From NCBI GenBank assembly GCA_003485905.1, contig DNHK01000280.1, forward strand, positions 1-9,276: a DNA stretch of 9,276 nucleotides, read 5' to 3'. Shown one piece after another: positions 1-7,301 of the stretch (its first letter is position 1; each line of letters starts with the position of its first letter). The stretch is from Gammaproteobacteria bacterium. GTDB taxonomy: Bacteria > Pseudomonadota > Gammaproteobacteria > Arenicellales > Arenicellaceae. The position numbers were made by a program, and so were the translations under genes. Below the pieces are notes generated by a model that worked only from the letters and a program-made list of their open reading frames with translations, searched no databases and had not been told where the DNA came from.

Positions 1-846
1 TTTGTACCTTATTTATCTGGGTTTGCTTGTGCGATTCCCGCAATGATGGCAGCACGTACCATTCCATCAACCAAGCGCCGCTTGTTAACGATCATAACCA
101 TACCATTGATGTCTTGCTCTGCTCGCTTGCCCGTTTATAGCTTATTGATATTGGTGTTGGTGCCAGCGGACAAGCTGCTCGGTGGCGTTATAGATTTGCG
201 CGGACTAATTTTTTTCGCGTTGTACTTTTTAGGGATTATTGCTGCGCTTCTGGTCAGCGCTTTGTTATCTAAATTTGCAATTCGCGAAGCTGATGATGCA
301 CCGTTTCTTTTGGAACTCCCCCCATACCGACTGCCTGCCCTTAAACCACTGTTATCACGCGCACTTAACGCCGGAAAAACTTTTATCACCAAGGCAGGGC
401 ACGTTATATTTGCAATTACGGTAATCATTTGGGTTCTAGGGTATTTTCCTCATGGGCCAGGGAATTTGGATAGTTCCTACTTAGGCGTTATGGGCAAATG
501 GATTGAGCCTATCTTCGCGCCAATTGATTTAGATTGGCGGTACGGTGTTGCTATTCTGGCATCTTTTGCAGCACGTGAAGTTTTCGTGGGGACCTTGGGA
601 ACCATGTTCGGAATAGATGGTGCAGATGAAAATATTGCAGGACTGGCCGCAAACGTTCAAGCCGACGGCTTATCGTTGGAGTCAGGTGCGGCGCTGTTAG
701 TATTCTATGTTATTGCATTACAGTGTGGTGCTACGCTAGCGGTAATGCGTAAAGAGATAGGCAGTAGTCGGATCCCAATAGCGACATTTGTGGGTTATAG
801 TTTGCTTGCTTATTCTATGGCGGTACTTACCTACGTCATCATGTAA
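1..846 (+). CDS. feoB: FeoB ferrous iron transporter, C-terminal part (5' end outside window)
   Basis: This is the C-terminal 281 residues of the inner-membrane ferrous iron transporter FeoB. The frame is open from base 1, so the N-terminal GTPase domain and first membrane half (roughly 490 residues, by comparison with family length) lie upstream of the window. What can be seen is typical of the gate/nucleoside-recognition membrane domain. SGFACAIP occurs near residues 6-13, with the conserved Cys that is part of the proposed Fe(II) path. LMSCSARLPVY follows near residues 36-46 with the second conserved Cys. AREVFVGTLGTMFGID and QCGATLAVMRKE lie near the C-terminus. Several long hydrophobic segments separate them. 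The ATG at 43 is internal, since the homology begins before it. No feoC-like small gene follows in the 154-base gap. FeoA, the usual partner, would be upstream and is not visible. Confidence 0.96.
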   Translation, partial: FVPYLSGFACAIPAMMAARTIPSTKRRLLTIITIPLMSCSARLPVYSLLILVLVPADKLLGGVIDLRGLIFFALYFLGIIAALLVSALLSKFAIREADDAPFLLELPPYRLPALKPLLSRALNAGKTFITKAGHVIFAITVIIWVLGYFPHGPGNLDSSYLGVMGKWIEPIFAPIDLDWRYGVAILASFAAREVFVGTLGTMFGIDGADENIAGLAANVQADGLSLESGAALLVFYVIALQCGATLAVMRKEIGSSRIPIATFVGYSLLAYSMAVLTYVIM

Positions 847-1000
847 GTTATGACATCAGAATGGTGCGCGTGCAGTAGAAGTGCGCCCTATTGTGATTAT
901 TTACGAGTAAGTGCATCGATACTTCTAGCAGCACGGTAATAATCGGGTTCGGTATCGATTTGATAGATACGATTCAGTGTGAAGTTTCAGGATTAATTGA

Positions 1001-1627
1001 ATGCATACGCAAAATCATGAGTATGTTTACCAAAGACCAGGGCCCACTTGGTCTAATAATTATTTATGGAAACCTTTGGAACAATGGATTAACGCTCAAC
1101 GCGCGAGCGATCGTAGGGTTTTTGAAGTTGGCTGCGGAAATGGAGCAACCGCAGGTATGCTCGCCGAGTTAGGCTTTGCAGTGACCGCGGTAGATCCATC
1201 GGTGTCAGGAATAGCGGTTGCGAGAGAGAATTATTCTGCTCCGACTTTTGAAAAAGCATCTGCTTACGAGGATCTAGCTCATCAGTTCGGTACCTTTCCA
1301 TTTGTGGTTAGTCTAGAGGTTGTTGAGCACTGCTACTCACCTAAAGCGTTCGCGAGCACAATCTTTAATTTGCTGAAACCTGGTGGCGTAGCTTTTATTT
1401 CAACACCGTATCATGGTTACCTAAAAAATCTTGCATTAGCCGTTACAGGCAAGCTTGATGATCACTTTACTGCCTTATGGGATGGCGGCCATATAAAGTT
1501 TTGGTCTATGAATACGTTGGCGAAGTTATTAGTAGAGGCTGGTTTCGAGAGCGTTGAATTTCAAAGAGTTGGTCGAATCCCTCCATTTGCAAAATCGATG
1601 GTGGCGATTGCGACCAAAGCTAAATAG
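1001..1627 (+). CDS. Class I SAM-dependent methyltransferase, substrate unknown
   Basis: This 208-residue soluble protein has the order of motifs of a Rossmann-fold SAM methyltransferase of the UbiG/Methyltransf_11-23 type. Motif I is VFEVGCGNG at residues 40-48, and the acidic residue that usually binds the SAM ribose is in AVDPS (63-67). SLEVVEH at 104-110 is motif II, and LLKPGGVAFISTP at 124-136 is motif III. The tail HIKFWSMNTL (164-173) and GRIPPFAKSM (191-200) resembles methyltransferases often found in cell-surface glycan clusters. There is no glycan gene nearby, so the substrate stays open. Start choice: the ATG at 1001 is preceded by AGGA at 989-992 with an 8-base gap. The conserved family N-terminus (WSNNYLWKPLEQWI) lies well inside this reading. 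It is codirectional with feoB but 154 bases away, so a shared transcript is not shown. Confidence 0.9.
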   Translation: MHTQNHEYVYQRPGPTWSNNYLWKPLEQWINAQRASDRRVFEVGCGNGATAGMLAELGFAVTAVDPSVSGIAVARENYSAPTFEKASAYEDLAHQFGTFPFVVSLEVVEHCYSPKAFASTIFNLLKPGGVAFISTPYHGYLKNLALAVTGKLDDHFTALWDGGHIKFWSMNTLAKLLVEAGFESVEFQRVGRIPPFAKSMVAIATKAK

Positions 1628-1711
1628 TTTTGTAGTTATGTCGAGCGTTATCGATCTGCCAGGACTAAGATCTATAGGACATACATTTCGTGATTTACCT
1701 CAATTACGGGT

Positions 1712-1734
1712 AATATGGTGGTGCATCCCATATT
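1712..1734 (+). promoter_or_regulatory. Stem-loop just upstream of the BON-protein ribosome-binding site
   Basis: AATATGG (1712-1718) and CCATATT (1728-1734) form a perfect 7-bp inverted repeat with a 9-base loop. It ends six bases before the Shine-Dalgarno sequence at 1741-1745. It could be a translational control hairpin or an operator, or it could be chance in this A+T-rich gap. There is no T-tract, so it is not an intrinsic terminator. Confidence 0.25.
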
Positions 1735-1740
1735 GATGAC

Positions 1741-1746
1741 GGAGGG
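1741..1746 (+). promoter_or_regulatory. Shine-Dalgarno sequence that fixes the BON-protein start
   Basis: GGAGGG lies at 1741-1746, and its GGAGG core ends 5 bases before the ATG at 1751. The in-frame ATGs at 1715 and 1736 have no such site. The one at 1715 lies inside the inverted repeat, and the one at 1736 is upstream of the Shine-Dalgarno sequence. The start is therefore placed at 1751. Confidence 0.8.
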
Positions 1747-1750
1747 GAAA

Positions 1751-2491
1751 ATGTGTTGGAAGTGTTTATTGCGCAGTTGGTGGATTATTCTGCCAGTTTT
1801 CGTGGTGTTATGTTATTTCGCGATTCAGGACAAATTGCCTGATGTTGAGACAGATTTACATAGTCGCGCAGCTGCTAATACTAACGTAAGTGGACTTGAT
1901 GATATTGTCATCAGTTTTAGTAACTTAGGGCGAATCGGTAGATTGACGGGCACGATTGCGTCCACAGAATTACGAAATGACGCTGTTGGCCTAACCCAAG
2001 CGACATACGGTGTGGCTGGGGTTATTGATCAACTTGCAGTCGTAGAGTCTCTGGCTGATGATGACCTTGAGGTAAACGAGCCGATGATCGAGGGCCAAGT
2101 AGTTCTCGATGGTGTGGTATCAAGCTTAGCAGAGCGAGAGTTATTGGTGGCTGCTGCAGTTCAGCGATTCGGATCAAACAATGTTGTTGACAATATTGTG
2201 ATTTCCGAGGCGGTCGCCCCCCAGCACTGGTTTGGAGGATTAGTTGATAGGCTCGATGTAGATAATGGATTAACGACTATTAGTGTCGAAGGGGACAGCG
2301 TGACGGTTACCGGGGTTGTTGCATCGGAAGCTGTGCGTGAACAGGTACTGACAGATATTCGAGTACGAGTTGGTGATAGCTATCATGTGATAGATGATAT
2401 TACTATTCAGGAACCTATTGAGAGTAACGATGGGGCAGCGGATGCTGTATTACTTAATCAATTGTCGCGGCAGTTGTTTGCTTTAGGTTGA
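1751..2491 (+). CDS. Membrane-anchored protein with three BON-like repeats
   Basis: This 246-residue protein has one hydrophobic segment at residues 10-25 after a short basic N-terminus (K4, R8). That suggests an inner-membrane anchor with the rest in the periplasm. The remainder holds three repeats of a BON-like pattern: a G-x-V/I-x-S strand turn, then a helix with conserved Arg, then a hydrophobic strand. They cover about 48-99 (LTGTIASTELR), 112-153 (LDGVVSSLAER ... VVDNIVIS) and 173-221 (VTGVVASEAVR ... VIDDITIQ). BON domains are associated with membrane or envelope binding and occur in osmotic-stress proteins and in front of OmpA peptidoglycan-binding domains. No OmpA domain is present here; the protein stops about where one might begin (see findings). 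A helix-hairpin-helix gene follows after 126 bases. The fold call is from pattern only, and the function is unknown. Confidence 0.75.
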   Translation: MCWKCLLRSWWIILPVFVVLCYFAIQDKLPDVETDLHSRAAANTNVSGLDDIVISFSNLGRIGRLTGTIASTELRNDAVGLTQATYGVAGVIDQLAVVESLADDDLEVNEPMIEGQVVLDGVVSSLAERELLVAAAVQRFGSNNVVDNIVISEAVAPQHWFGGLVDRLDVDNGLTTISVEGDSVTVTGVVASEAVREQVLTDIRVRVGDSYHVIDDITIQEPIESNDGAADAVLLNQLSRQLFALG

Positions 2492-2539
2492 ATTTGGCTC
2501 AGCATAAAATTTGCAATTAGATACTGGTATTTCAATGTT

Positions 2540-2548
2540 TGCTATATT
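2540..2548 (+). promoter_or_regulatory. Possible extended -10 promoter for the HHH gene
   Basis: TGCTATATT at 2540-2548 fits an extended -10 element (TG-n-TATATT, two matches short of nothing critical but not the exact TATAAT). No good -35 hexamer lies 16-18 bases upstream, as is usual for this promoter class. It would place transcription start about 60 bases before the ATG at 2618, so the HHH gene could be transcribed independently of the BON gene. The call rests on sequence pattern alone. Confidence 0.3.
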
Positions 2549-2617
2549 TTGTGGCAAAGCGTCGCATAGATAATTAGCTTTGTAATTTAAGAAATCGGGT
2601 TTGGAAGGAAATTTATT

Positions 2618-3208
2618 ATGACTTATCTAATGTTTGAAATGAGCGCATGGCTGCTAGCTGCATTTGTAGCCGGTTTATTATTAGGTGCCTGGGTTGGTTA
2701 TGCATGCCGGAGCAATACGGAAGATGCGACCCCAGCTGATGACAGTGAGTCAGAAGATGGCGTTGGTGGGCTGGGAGAAACCACAGATACGGTTGAAGCG
2801 GGCCGCGAGGCTGATTTAGTAGACGAACCGGATGAACCGGACGAAGTTGATCAAAGTAGCGTTGATGAATCAAAAAATAATCTAGAGATGTCCGATGCAC
2901 TAGAGATGGAGAGTGATGTCGATCATGCAAGGCCTATTAATTTGATTTCTGAGCCAGTGTCGGGTGGAGATGACTTGAAAAAATTGAAGGGCGTTGGTCC
3001 GAAACTCGAAAAATTACTTAACGGATTAGGTATCTATAATTTTCAGCAAATCGCTGATTGGCAGCAAAAGGATGTAGATTGGGTAAATGCTCAGTTAGCT
3101 TTTTCGGGGAGAATTGAACGCGAAGATTGGGTGTCGCAAGCAAAAACTCTAGCCGATGGTGGAACTACCGAATTTGCGGAACGTGAAAAAAAAGAAAATC
3201 AAGACTGA
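2618..3208 (+). CDS. Membrane-anchored helix-hairpin-helix protein with acidic linker
   Basis: This 196-residue protein has three parts. Residues 9-28 are a single hydrophobic, Gly/Ala-rich membrane segment. Residues 32-103 are a strongly acidic, low-complexity linker rich in Asp, Glu and Ser, with a DEPDEPDE repeat at 69-76. Residues 118-180 are a small domain that starts with the helix-hairpin-helix signature LKGVGPKLEKLL (123-134) and continues through IYNFQQIADW (139-148), FSGRIEREDW (162-171) and AKTLADG (175-181). This C-terminal domain is the one I know appended to some NuoE and L21 proteins and found alone in many proteobacteria. HHH motifs usually bind the DNA backbone non-specifically. 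GGAAGGA at 2603-2609 lies 8 bases before the ATG, which supports this start. E7 before and R31 after the membrane segment weakly suggest that the HHH end is cytoplasmic. The role is unknown. Confidence 0.85.
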   Translation: MTYLMFEMSAWLLAAFVAGLLLGAWVGYACRSNTEDATPADDSESEDGVGGLGETTDTVEAGREADLVDEPDEPDEVDQSSVDESKNNLEMSDALEMESDVDHARPINLISEPVSGGDDLKKLKGVGPKLEKLLNGLGIYNFQQIADWQQKDVDWVNAQLAFSGRIEREDWVSQAKTLADGGTTEFAEREKKENQD

Positions 3209-3214
3209 TGGTAT

Positions 3215-3245
3215 GGAGACACCTGGGGCGCAGGGGCTGTTCTCC
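3215..3245. terminator. GC-rich stem-loop in the convergent gap, possible transcript end
   Basis: GGAGA (3215-3219) pairs with TCTCC (3241-3245), CA with TG (3220-3221, 3238-3239), and CCTG (3222-3225) with CAGG (3231-3234). The loop is GGGCG, and one 3-base and one 1-base bulge sit on the right arm. It is the only strong hairpin between the two convergent genes. Neither strand shows a T-tract directly after it, so it is not a classical intrinsic terminator. It may instead protect 3' ends or block read-through. Confidence 0.3.
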
Positions 3246-3270
3246 GCAATACGGTATAAAGTTCGTGGGT

Positions 3271-6200
3271 TTATAAGAGTAGTAGTGATTTAGCTAAGTT
3301 TAAAAGTTGGTTGGCGGAGACTTTTTCAATCGTGCGAATTTCCTGAGCGAAGACAGATAGTCGATATTCCTCCAGTAACCAACGAAATTTCTGGAAGTTC
3401 TGGGCTTGTTCCGGCGCGTCCCAATTGGTTTCAAATCCCAGCTCCTGCGCGTCCATTAGGGCGTAAATTTCTTTAAGCTTGCCGATATCTTTGTCAGGTG
3501 CATAACTTGCGCGTTCAATGCGTATTTTTATACCTCTAAAATAGATGGGTAATCGGTCGAAGGCTAACTCTGGTGTATGCCGTATAAAACCGGGAAAGAC
3601 TAAATATGCTAACTGGTTTCTTATATCGCGAGCGGTTTTTGTATTCAGTTCATCGAGCTGGTTACGAAGGGTTTGGTAGGCTCTGAGGTGCTGACCGGCT
3701 TGATCACAGAACTTTTGTGCGACAGAGACCATCGACTGCTTACCAAAATGCAGTCGTTCGGAGAAGTCTGTAGATTTTCGCAGACCAAAATCCGGTAGCT
3801 CAAAGCACTTGTCTATAGTGCTATTTACAATGTCTTCCAATAGTTCGTGCTTGCTACCGATGCTGGCATAAAGCAGTGCGGTCTGTTCAAGACCGACCAG
3901 TTTTTGTTGTAGATATTTTGTTTGTTTAGAGAGCGATAAACGAATTAGACGCTGCAGACCTTTGTGATGGTTTTTTTCTGCTATCTCAACTGTGTCGAAC
4001 AGTTGAATGGCGACAGAGTTCCTCTTATCAACTAGAGCCGGATGAAAAGCAATGTTCGCCCCACCTACTTCCGAAATGAGTTCGCTAGGTAGGTCTCCAA
4101 AGTTCCAATTAGTAATGTCTGTTTGCTCAATGCTGCGATCTATTACCTGCTGAATTTGTGCGGTGCTTTCGGTGTGCAGACTTGATTGAAGTTCAGCAAG
4201 CGAACGAGAACAACCAAGTGTTTCTCCTTGGTCATTAAAGATCCTGATATTCATCCGTAAATGGGCTGGTAGTGCTAACTCTTCAAAGTCGGTTGCGACG
4301 ACGGCTGTACCAATGACTTGTGTGACAGCCGCCGCAAATTCACTATTAAAGTTCACCTTATTAATTTGGTCCATATTTAGTAAGGCTATGGCTTTATTCG
4401 CAGTGTCAGGCGCTGGTGCGCATAGTCGACGCACAGGCTTTGGGAGCGTTCGAATAAGCGCGATCGCTTTTTCAATAAGTAGTCCCGGCACCAGCCATAA
4501 AAGCGGGTCCTCAGTAATCTGTTTAAGCAGGCTTGAAGGCAATGATATGGTCACGCCATCATTGGGGTGACCAGGTTCAAAATGGTAGGACAGGGCTAGC
4601 TGGTTGTTACCAATCTGCAGTCGTTCGGGAAAGCGGTCTATATTTGTATTCTGGTCGCTTACACGCAGATCATCTTCGGACATAAGCAACGCGGACTGCT
4701 CAGTAGCGGTAGCATTTGTTAGCCAGCTGTTTAACGTTGCCACGCAATTAATGTGCGCGGGGATCTTGGAGCCATAAAATTCAGCTACGACTTGATCGTC
4801 AACCAGAATGTCGCGGCGTCGAGTCTTTTGTTCTTCTGACTCAAGGTTGGCCGCCAATTTAACATTTGGTGTATAAAATTTTGCGATACGGCCTTGGTTC
4901 TTAACTTCAATTTGTCCAGCTGCCAACCCGGACATCAAAAATAATTCTCGACACTCTTGCGGCGCTATCCGCCGATAGGATATTCGTCGTTTGGCGACAA
5001 TAATCAAACCAAAAAGAGATATTTGCTCATATGCAATGACCTCACCTCTCGATTTTGACCAATGTGGATCAAGATATTGTTTTTTGACCAGGTGCGAGGA
5101 CCATCGCTCGATCCACTCAGGTTCTATGCGGGCAATAGTTCGAGCATACAACCTGGAGGTGTCAACAAGGTCGGCAGCGACGATCCATTTAGGGGGGGTT
5201 GCGCGTAGTCTACTAGATGGGTGTAGCAGTAGCTTTTTCCCTCGGGTTCCTAAATACTCTCCGTGTTCATTTAGTTGAGCAATATTGCCCAGAAACCCGG
5301 CTAACAAAGCTTGTTCAAGTTCATTGTTGTCTATTGAGAGTTTTTGAGAAATCGTAAGGGATAAGTCTTTGCAGGTTCGCTCTAGCTGGTTCATGGTGTC
5401 AGACCATTCGCGCATTCGAATCCAAGATAAGAAGTTTGCTTTACACCATGCACGCTGCTTACTTTGTCCGAGTTTGCGGATCGGTAGCCAATCTCGCCAT
5501 ATCATTGCAAAGCTGGCGAATTCAGAATTCTTAGCGGTCCACTTTTTATGTTTTTCATTTGCTAGCTGACGGAGTTCTTCAGGTGCGTCTCGGGGGTCGC
5601 GTGATGCTAGTGCTGCAATAATCGGAAGGCAGCTTTCCAGGCAGCTAAGTTCGTCCGCAGCAAGTACAATTCTTGCTAGACGGGGATCAAGAGGGAAGCG
5701 TGCTAATTTTTTGCCGAGCTTGGTTATGCTTTGATGTTCATCTAACGCACCGAGTTCAATAAGTAATCGCTGTCCGTTACGAATAGCTCTTTCTGAGGGC
5801 AATTCCATAAATGGAAAATTCTCGAGTTTGCCCAAGTGCTGTGATTCCATTCGCAGGATGACAGAGGCAAGTGATGTGCGAAGTATCTCGGCTTCTATGA
5901 ATTCAGGTCGATTATCGTGGTCAATCTGGCTATAGAGTCGAATACAAACCCCATTGGATATTCGTCCGCAGCGTCCGGCGCGTTGTTTGGCTGAGGCTTG
6001 AGAAATTGCTTCGATAGGTAAGCGCTGTATCCCTCGGCCAGTATTGAAGCGACTAATTCTAGCGGTGCCGCAATCAACGACATAGCGAATTCCCGGTACG
6101 GTGAGGGATGTTTCAGCGATATTTGTCGCTAGAACAACACGGATTCCGGTGTGAGACGTAAATATTCGCTTCTGTTCATCATTGGACAGTCTGGCATATA

Positions 6201-7122
6201 AGGGAGTAGTTTCTAGTTGCGAGATATGGGATTTATCGAGGTGCTTTTGAGTCTCGCGGATATCTTGTTCACCGGGTAGAAATACCAATATGTCACCGGG
6301 CTCAAACGCGATAAGGTCGCGAATTGCCTGTTCGATTAATTGAGCTAGAGATTTGTTTTCAAGTTCAGTCTCACTGCGGTAAACAATTTCTACCGGATAG
6401 GTGCGCCCAGAAACTTCGATGACTGGGGCGTTGTTAAAATGACGTGCAAACGATTCAGGATCAATCGTTGCTGATGTGATGATTAGTTTTAGCTCTGGGC
6501 GTTTTGGTAACAGTCGTTTTAGGAAGCCGAGCAAGAAATCAATGTTTAGTGAGCGCTCGTGTGCTTCATCGATAATGATAATTTCATACTTTGTAAGGGC
6601 CTTGTCGTGCTCTATTTCGCTTAACAACATGCCATCGGTAAGTACCTTTATACGAGAACTTTCTGAAACCGTGTCACTAAAGCGAATTTTGTAACCAGTA
6701 AGCGGGTGCTCTTTATTTGGTAATTCGTCATTCAGTCGAGACGCAATACTGCGCGCTGCGATTCTTCTAGGCTGAGTTTGACCGATAAGGCCCGCGGCAC
6801 CATAGCCAAGCTCGAGACATATTTTTGGTATCTGAGTACTTTTGCCTGAGCCAGTTTCACCACAAATAATTGTTACTTGGTTCTCCTGGATTGTAGATTT
6901 TATTTCATCAATACGCTGATTGATGGGAAGTTTGGTGTCGAATGACGGCCTGGGATGATTCTGAACCCGCTTTTTCAGTTTGGCTTGGCTAAGCTTATAG
7001 CGTTGCAGCCCTTTTACAGATAGCGATCCTTTACCTGTTTTTAGCTTATGTGCTAGTGGTGCGCGATCCTCGAGCATACATAAGGAGAGGTCGAAATCTG
7101 AATTTAATTGCTTGCTGGACAC
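3271..7122 (-). CDS. hrpA: ATP-dependent RNA helicase HrpA (DEAH-box)
   Basis: This 1283-residue cytoplasmic protein is close to the roughly 1300 residues of E. coli HrpA and matches it along its whole length. The helicase motifs are intact: Walker A GETGSGKST at 88-96, DEAH at 185-188, SAT at 217-219, ATNIAETSLTVPG at 332-344 and QRAGRCGR at 380-387. After the helicase core come the helicase-associated and OB-fold regions, then the long HrpA-specific C-terminal region (DUF3418). HrpA unwinds RNA using ATP. In E. coli it is linked to fimbrial mRNA processing and to rescue of stalled ribosomes. The start is a GTG directly after an in-frame TAA, so it cannot lie further upstream. The next Met is residue 16, inside a conserved stretch (SLCMLEDR matches E. 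coli SLMLRDR), which favours the GTG. No clear Shine-Dalgarno sequence is seen. It converges on the HHH gene and diverges from cysI. Confidence 0.97.
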   Translation of the reverse strand: MSSKQLNSDFDLSLCMLEDRAPLAHKLKTGKGSLSVKGLQRYKLSQAKLKKRVQNHPRPSFDTKLPINQRIDEIKSTIQENQVTIICGETGSGKSTQIPKICLELGYGAAGLIGQTQPRRIAARSIASRLNDELPNKEHPLTGYKIRFSDTVSESSRIKVLTDGMLLSEIEHDKALTKYEIIIIDEAHERSLNIDFLLGFLKRLLPKRPELKLIITSATIDPESFARHFNNAPVIEVSGRTYPVEIVYRSETELENKSLAQLIEQAIRDLIAFEPGDILVFLPGEQDIRETQKHLDKSHISQLETTPLYARLSNDEQKRIFTSHTGIRVVLATNIAETSLTVPGIRYVVDCGTARISRFNTGRGIQRLPIEAISQASAKQRAGRCGRISNGVCIRLYSQIDHDNRPEFIEAEILRTSLASVILRMESQHLGKLENFPFMELPSERAIRNGQRLLIELGALDEHQSITKLGKKLARFPLDPRLARIVLAADELSCLESCLPIIAALASRDPRDAPEELRQLANEKHKKWTAKNSEFASFAMIWRDWLPIRKLGQSKQRAWCKANFLSWIRMREWSDTMNQLERTCKDLSLTISQKLSIDNNELEQALLAGFLGNIAQLNEHGEYLGTRGKKLLLHPSSRLRATPPKWIVAADLVDTSRLYARTIARIEPEWIERWSSHLVKKQYLDPHWSKSRGEVIAYEQISLFGLIIVAKRRISYRRIAPQECRELFLMSGLAAGQIEVKNQGRIAKFYTPNVKLAANLESEEQKTRRRDILVDDQVVAEFYGSKIPAHINCVATLNSWLTNATATEQSALLMSEDDLRVSDQNTNIDRFPERLQIGNNQLALSYHFEPGHPNDGVTISLPSSLLKQITEDPLLWLVPGLLIEKAIALIRTLPKPVRRLCAPAPDTANKAIALLNMDQINKVNFNSEFAAAVTQVIGTAVVATDFEELALPAHLRMNIRIFNDQGETLGCSRSLAELQSSLHTESTAQIQQVIDRSIEQTDITNWNFGDLPSELISEVGGANIAFHPALVDKRNSVAIQLFDTVEIAEKNHHKGLQRLIRLSLSKQTKYLQQKLVGLEQTALLYASIGSKHELLEDIVNSTIDKCFELPDFGLRKSTDFSERLHFGKQSMVSVAQKFCDQAGQHLRAYQTLRNQLDELNTKTARDIRNQLAYLVFPGFIRHTPELAFDRLPIYFRGIKIRIERASYAPDKDIGKLKEIYALMDAQELGFETNWDAPEQAQNFQKFRWLLEEYRLSVFAQEIRTIEKVSANQLLNLAKSLLLL

Positions 7123-7172
7123 TTATATTAAAACACTATAAAAATATAACTTTATATTACTACTAATTCTAT

Positions 7173-7186
7173 ATAGCTGGAGCTAT
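7173..7186. repeat. 14-base dyad, candidate operator
   Basis: ATAGCT and AGCTAT are separated by GG, giving a perfect 6-bp inverted repeat. It lies at the border of the A+T-rich stretch, about 50 bases upstream of the hrpA start and 190 bases upstream of cysI. This position suits a dimeric regulator acting on either gene, but no binding protein can be named. Confidence 0.3.
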
Positions 7187-7285
7187 GATGCGCAGCCCAA
7201 TAGATTGCGGCCTATTTTACAAAGGCTTATTGGGTGCTGATGGTAAGCATTAGTAAAATCCGAGTGGTGAGTTATGAAGGATTGT

Positions 7286-7301
7286 CTCCGAGATAACGGA
7301 G
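7286..7301 (+). repeat. Small perfect hairpin upstream of cysI
   Basis: CTCCG (7286-7290) and CGGAG (7297-7301) form a perfect 5-bp stem with a 6-base loop. The longer-range pair TGGTGA (7265-7270) and TCACCA (7316-7321) encloses it. If cysI transcription starts upstream of 7265, this would be a two-level structure in the mRNA leader. There is no T-tract, so it is not a simple attenuator terminator. Confidence 0.3.

Noticed and set aside
866..886. Possible terminator hairpin after feoB (GCGCGT with GTGCGC).
   Set aside because: Two of the six pairs are G-T wobbles and no T-tract follows; it is too weak to annotate.
960..1172. Open frame of 70 codons on the + strand overlapping the methyltransferase start.
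   Set aside because: It lies mostly inside the methyltransferase in another frame and shows no recognisable protein pattern.
1653..1672. GATCT/AGATC inverted repeat after the methyltransferase gene.
   Set aside because: The stem is only 5 bp, has a 10-base loop and no T-tract, and is expected by chance.
1796..1815. Lipobox-like Cys21 at the end of the hydrophobic segment of the BON protein.
   Set aside because: The residues before it are V-V-L. A lipobox needs Gly, Ala or Ser just before the Cys, so a lipoprotein is unlikely.
4313..5569. Several + strand open frames of 66-95 codons.
   Set aside because: All are antisense to hrpA, whose protein is conserved throughout; their sequences show no domain features.
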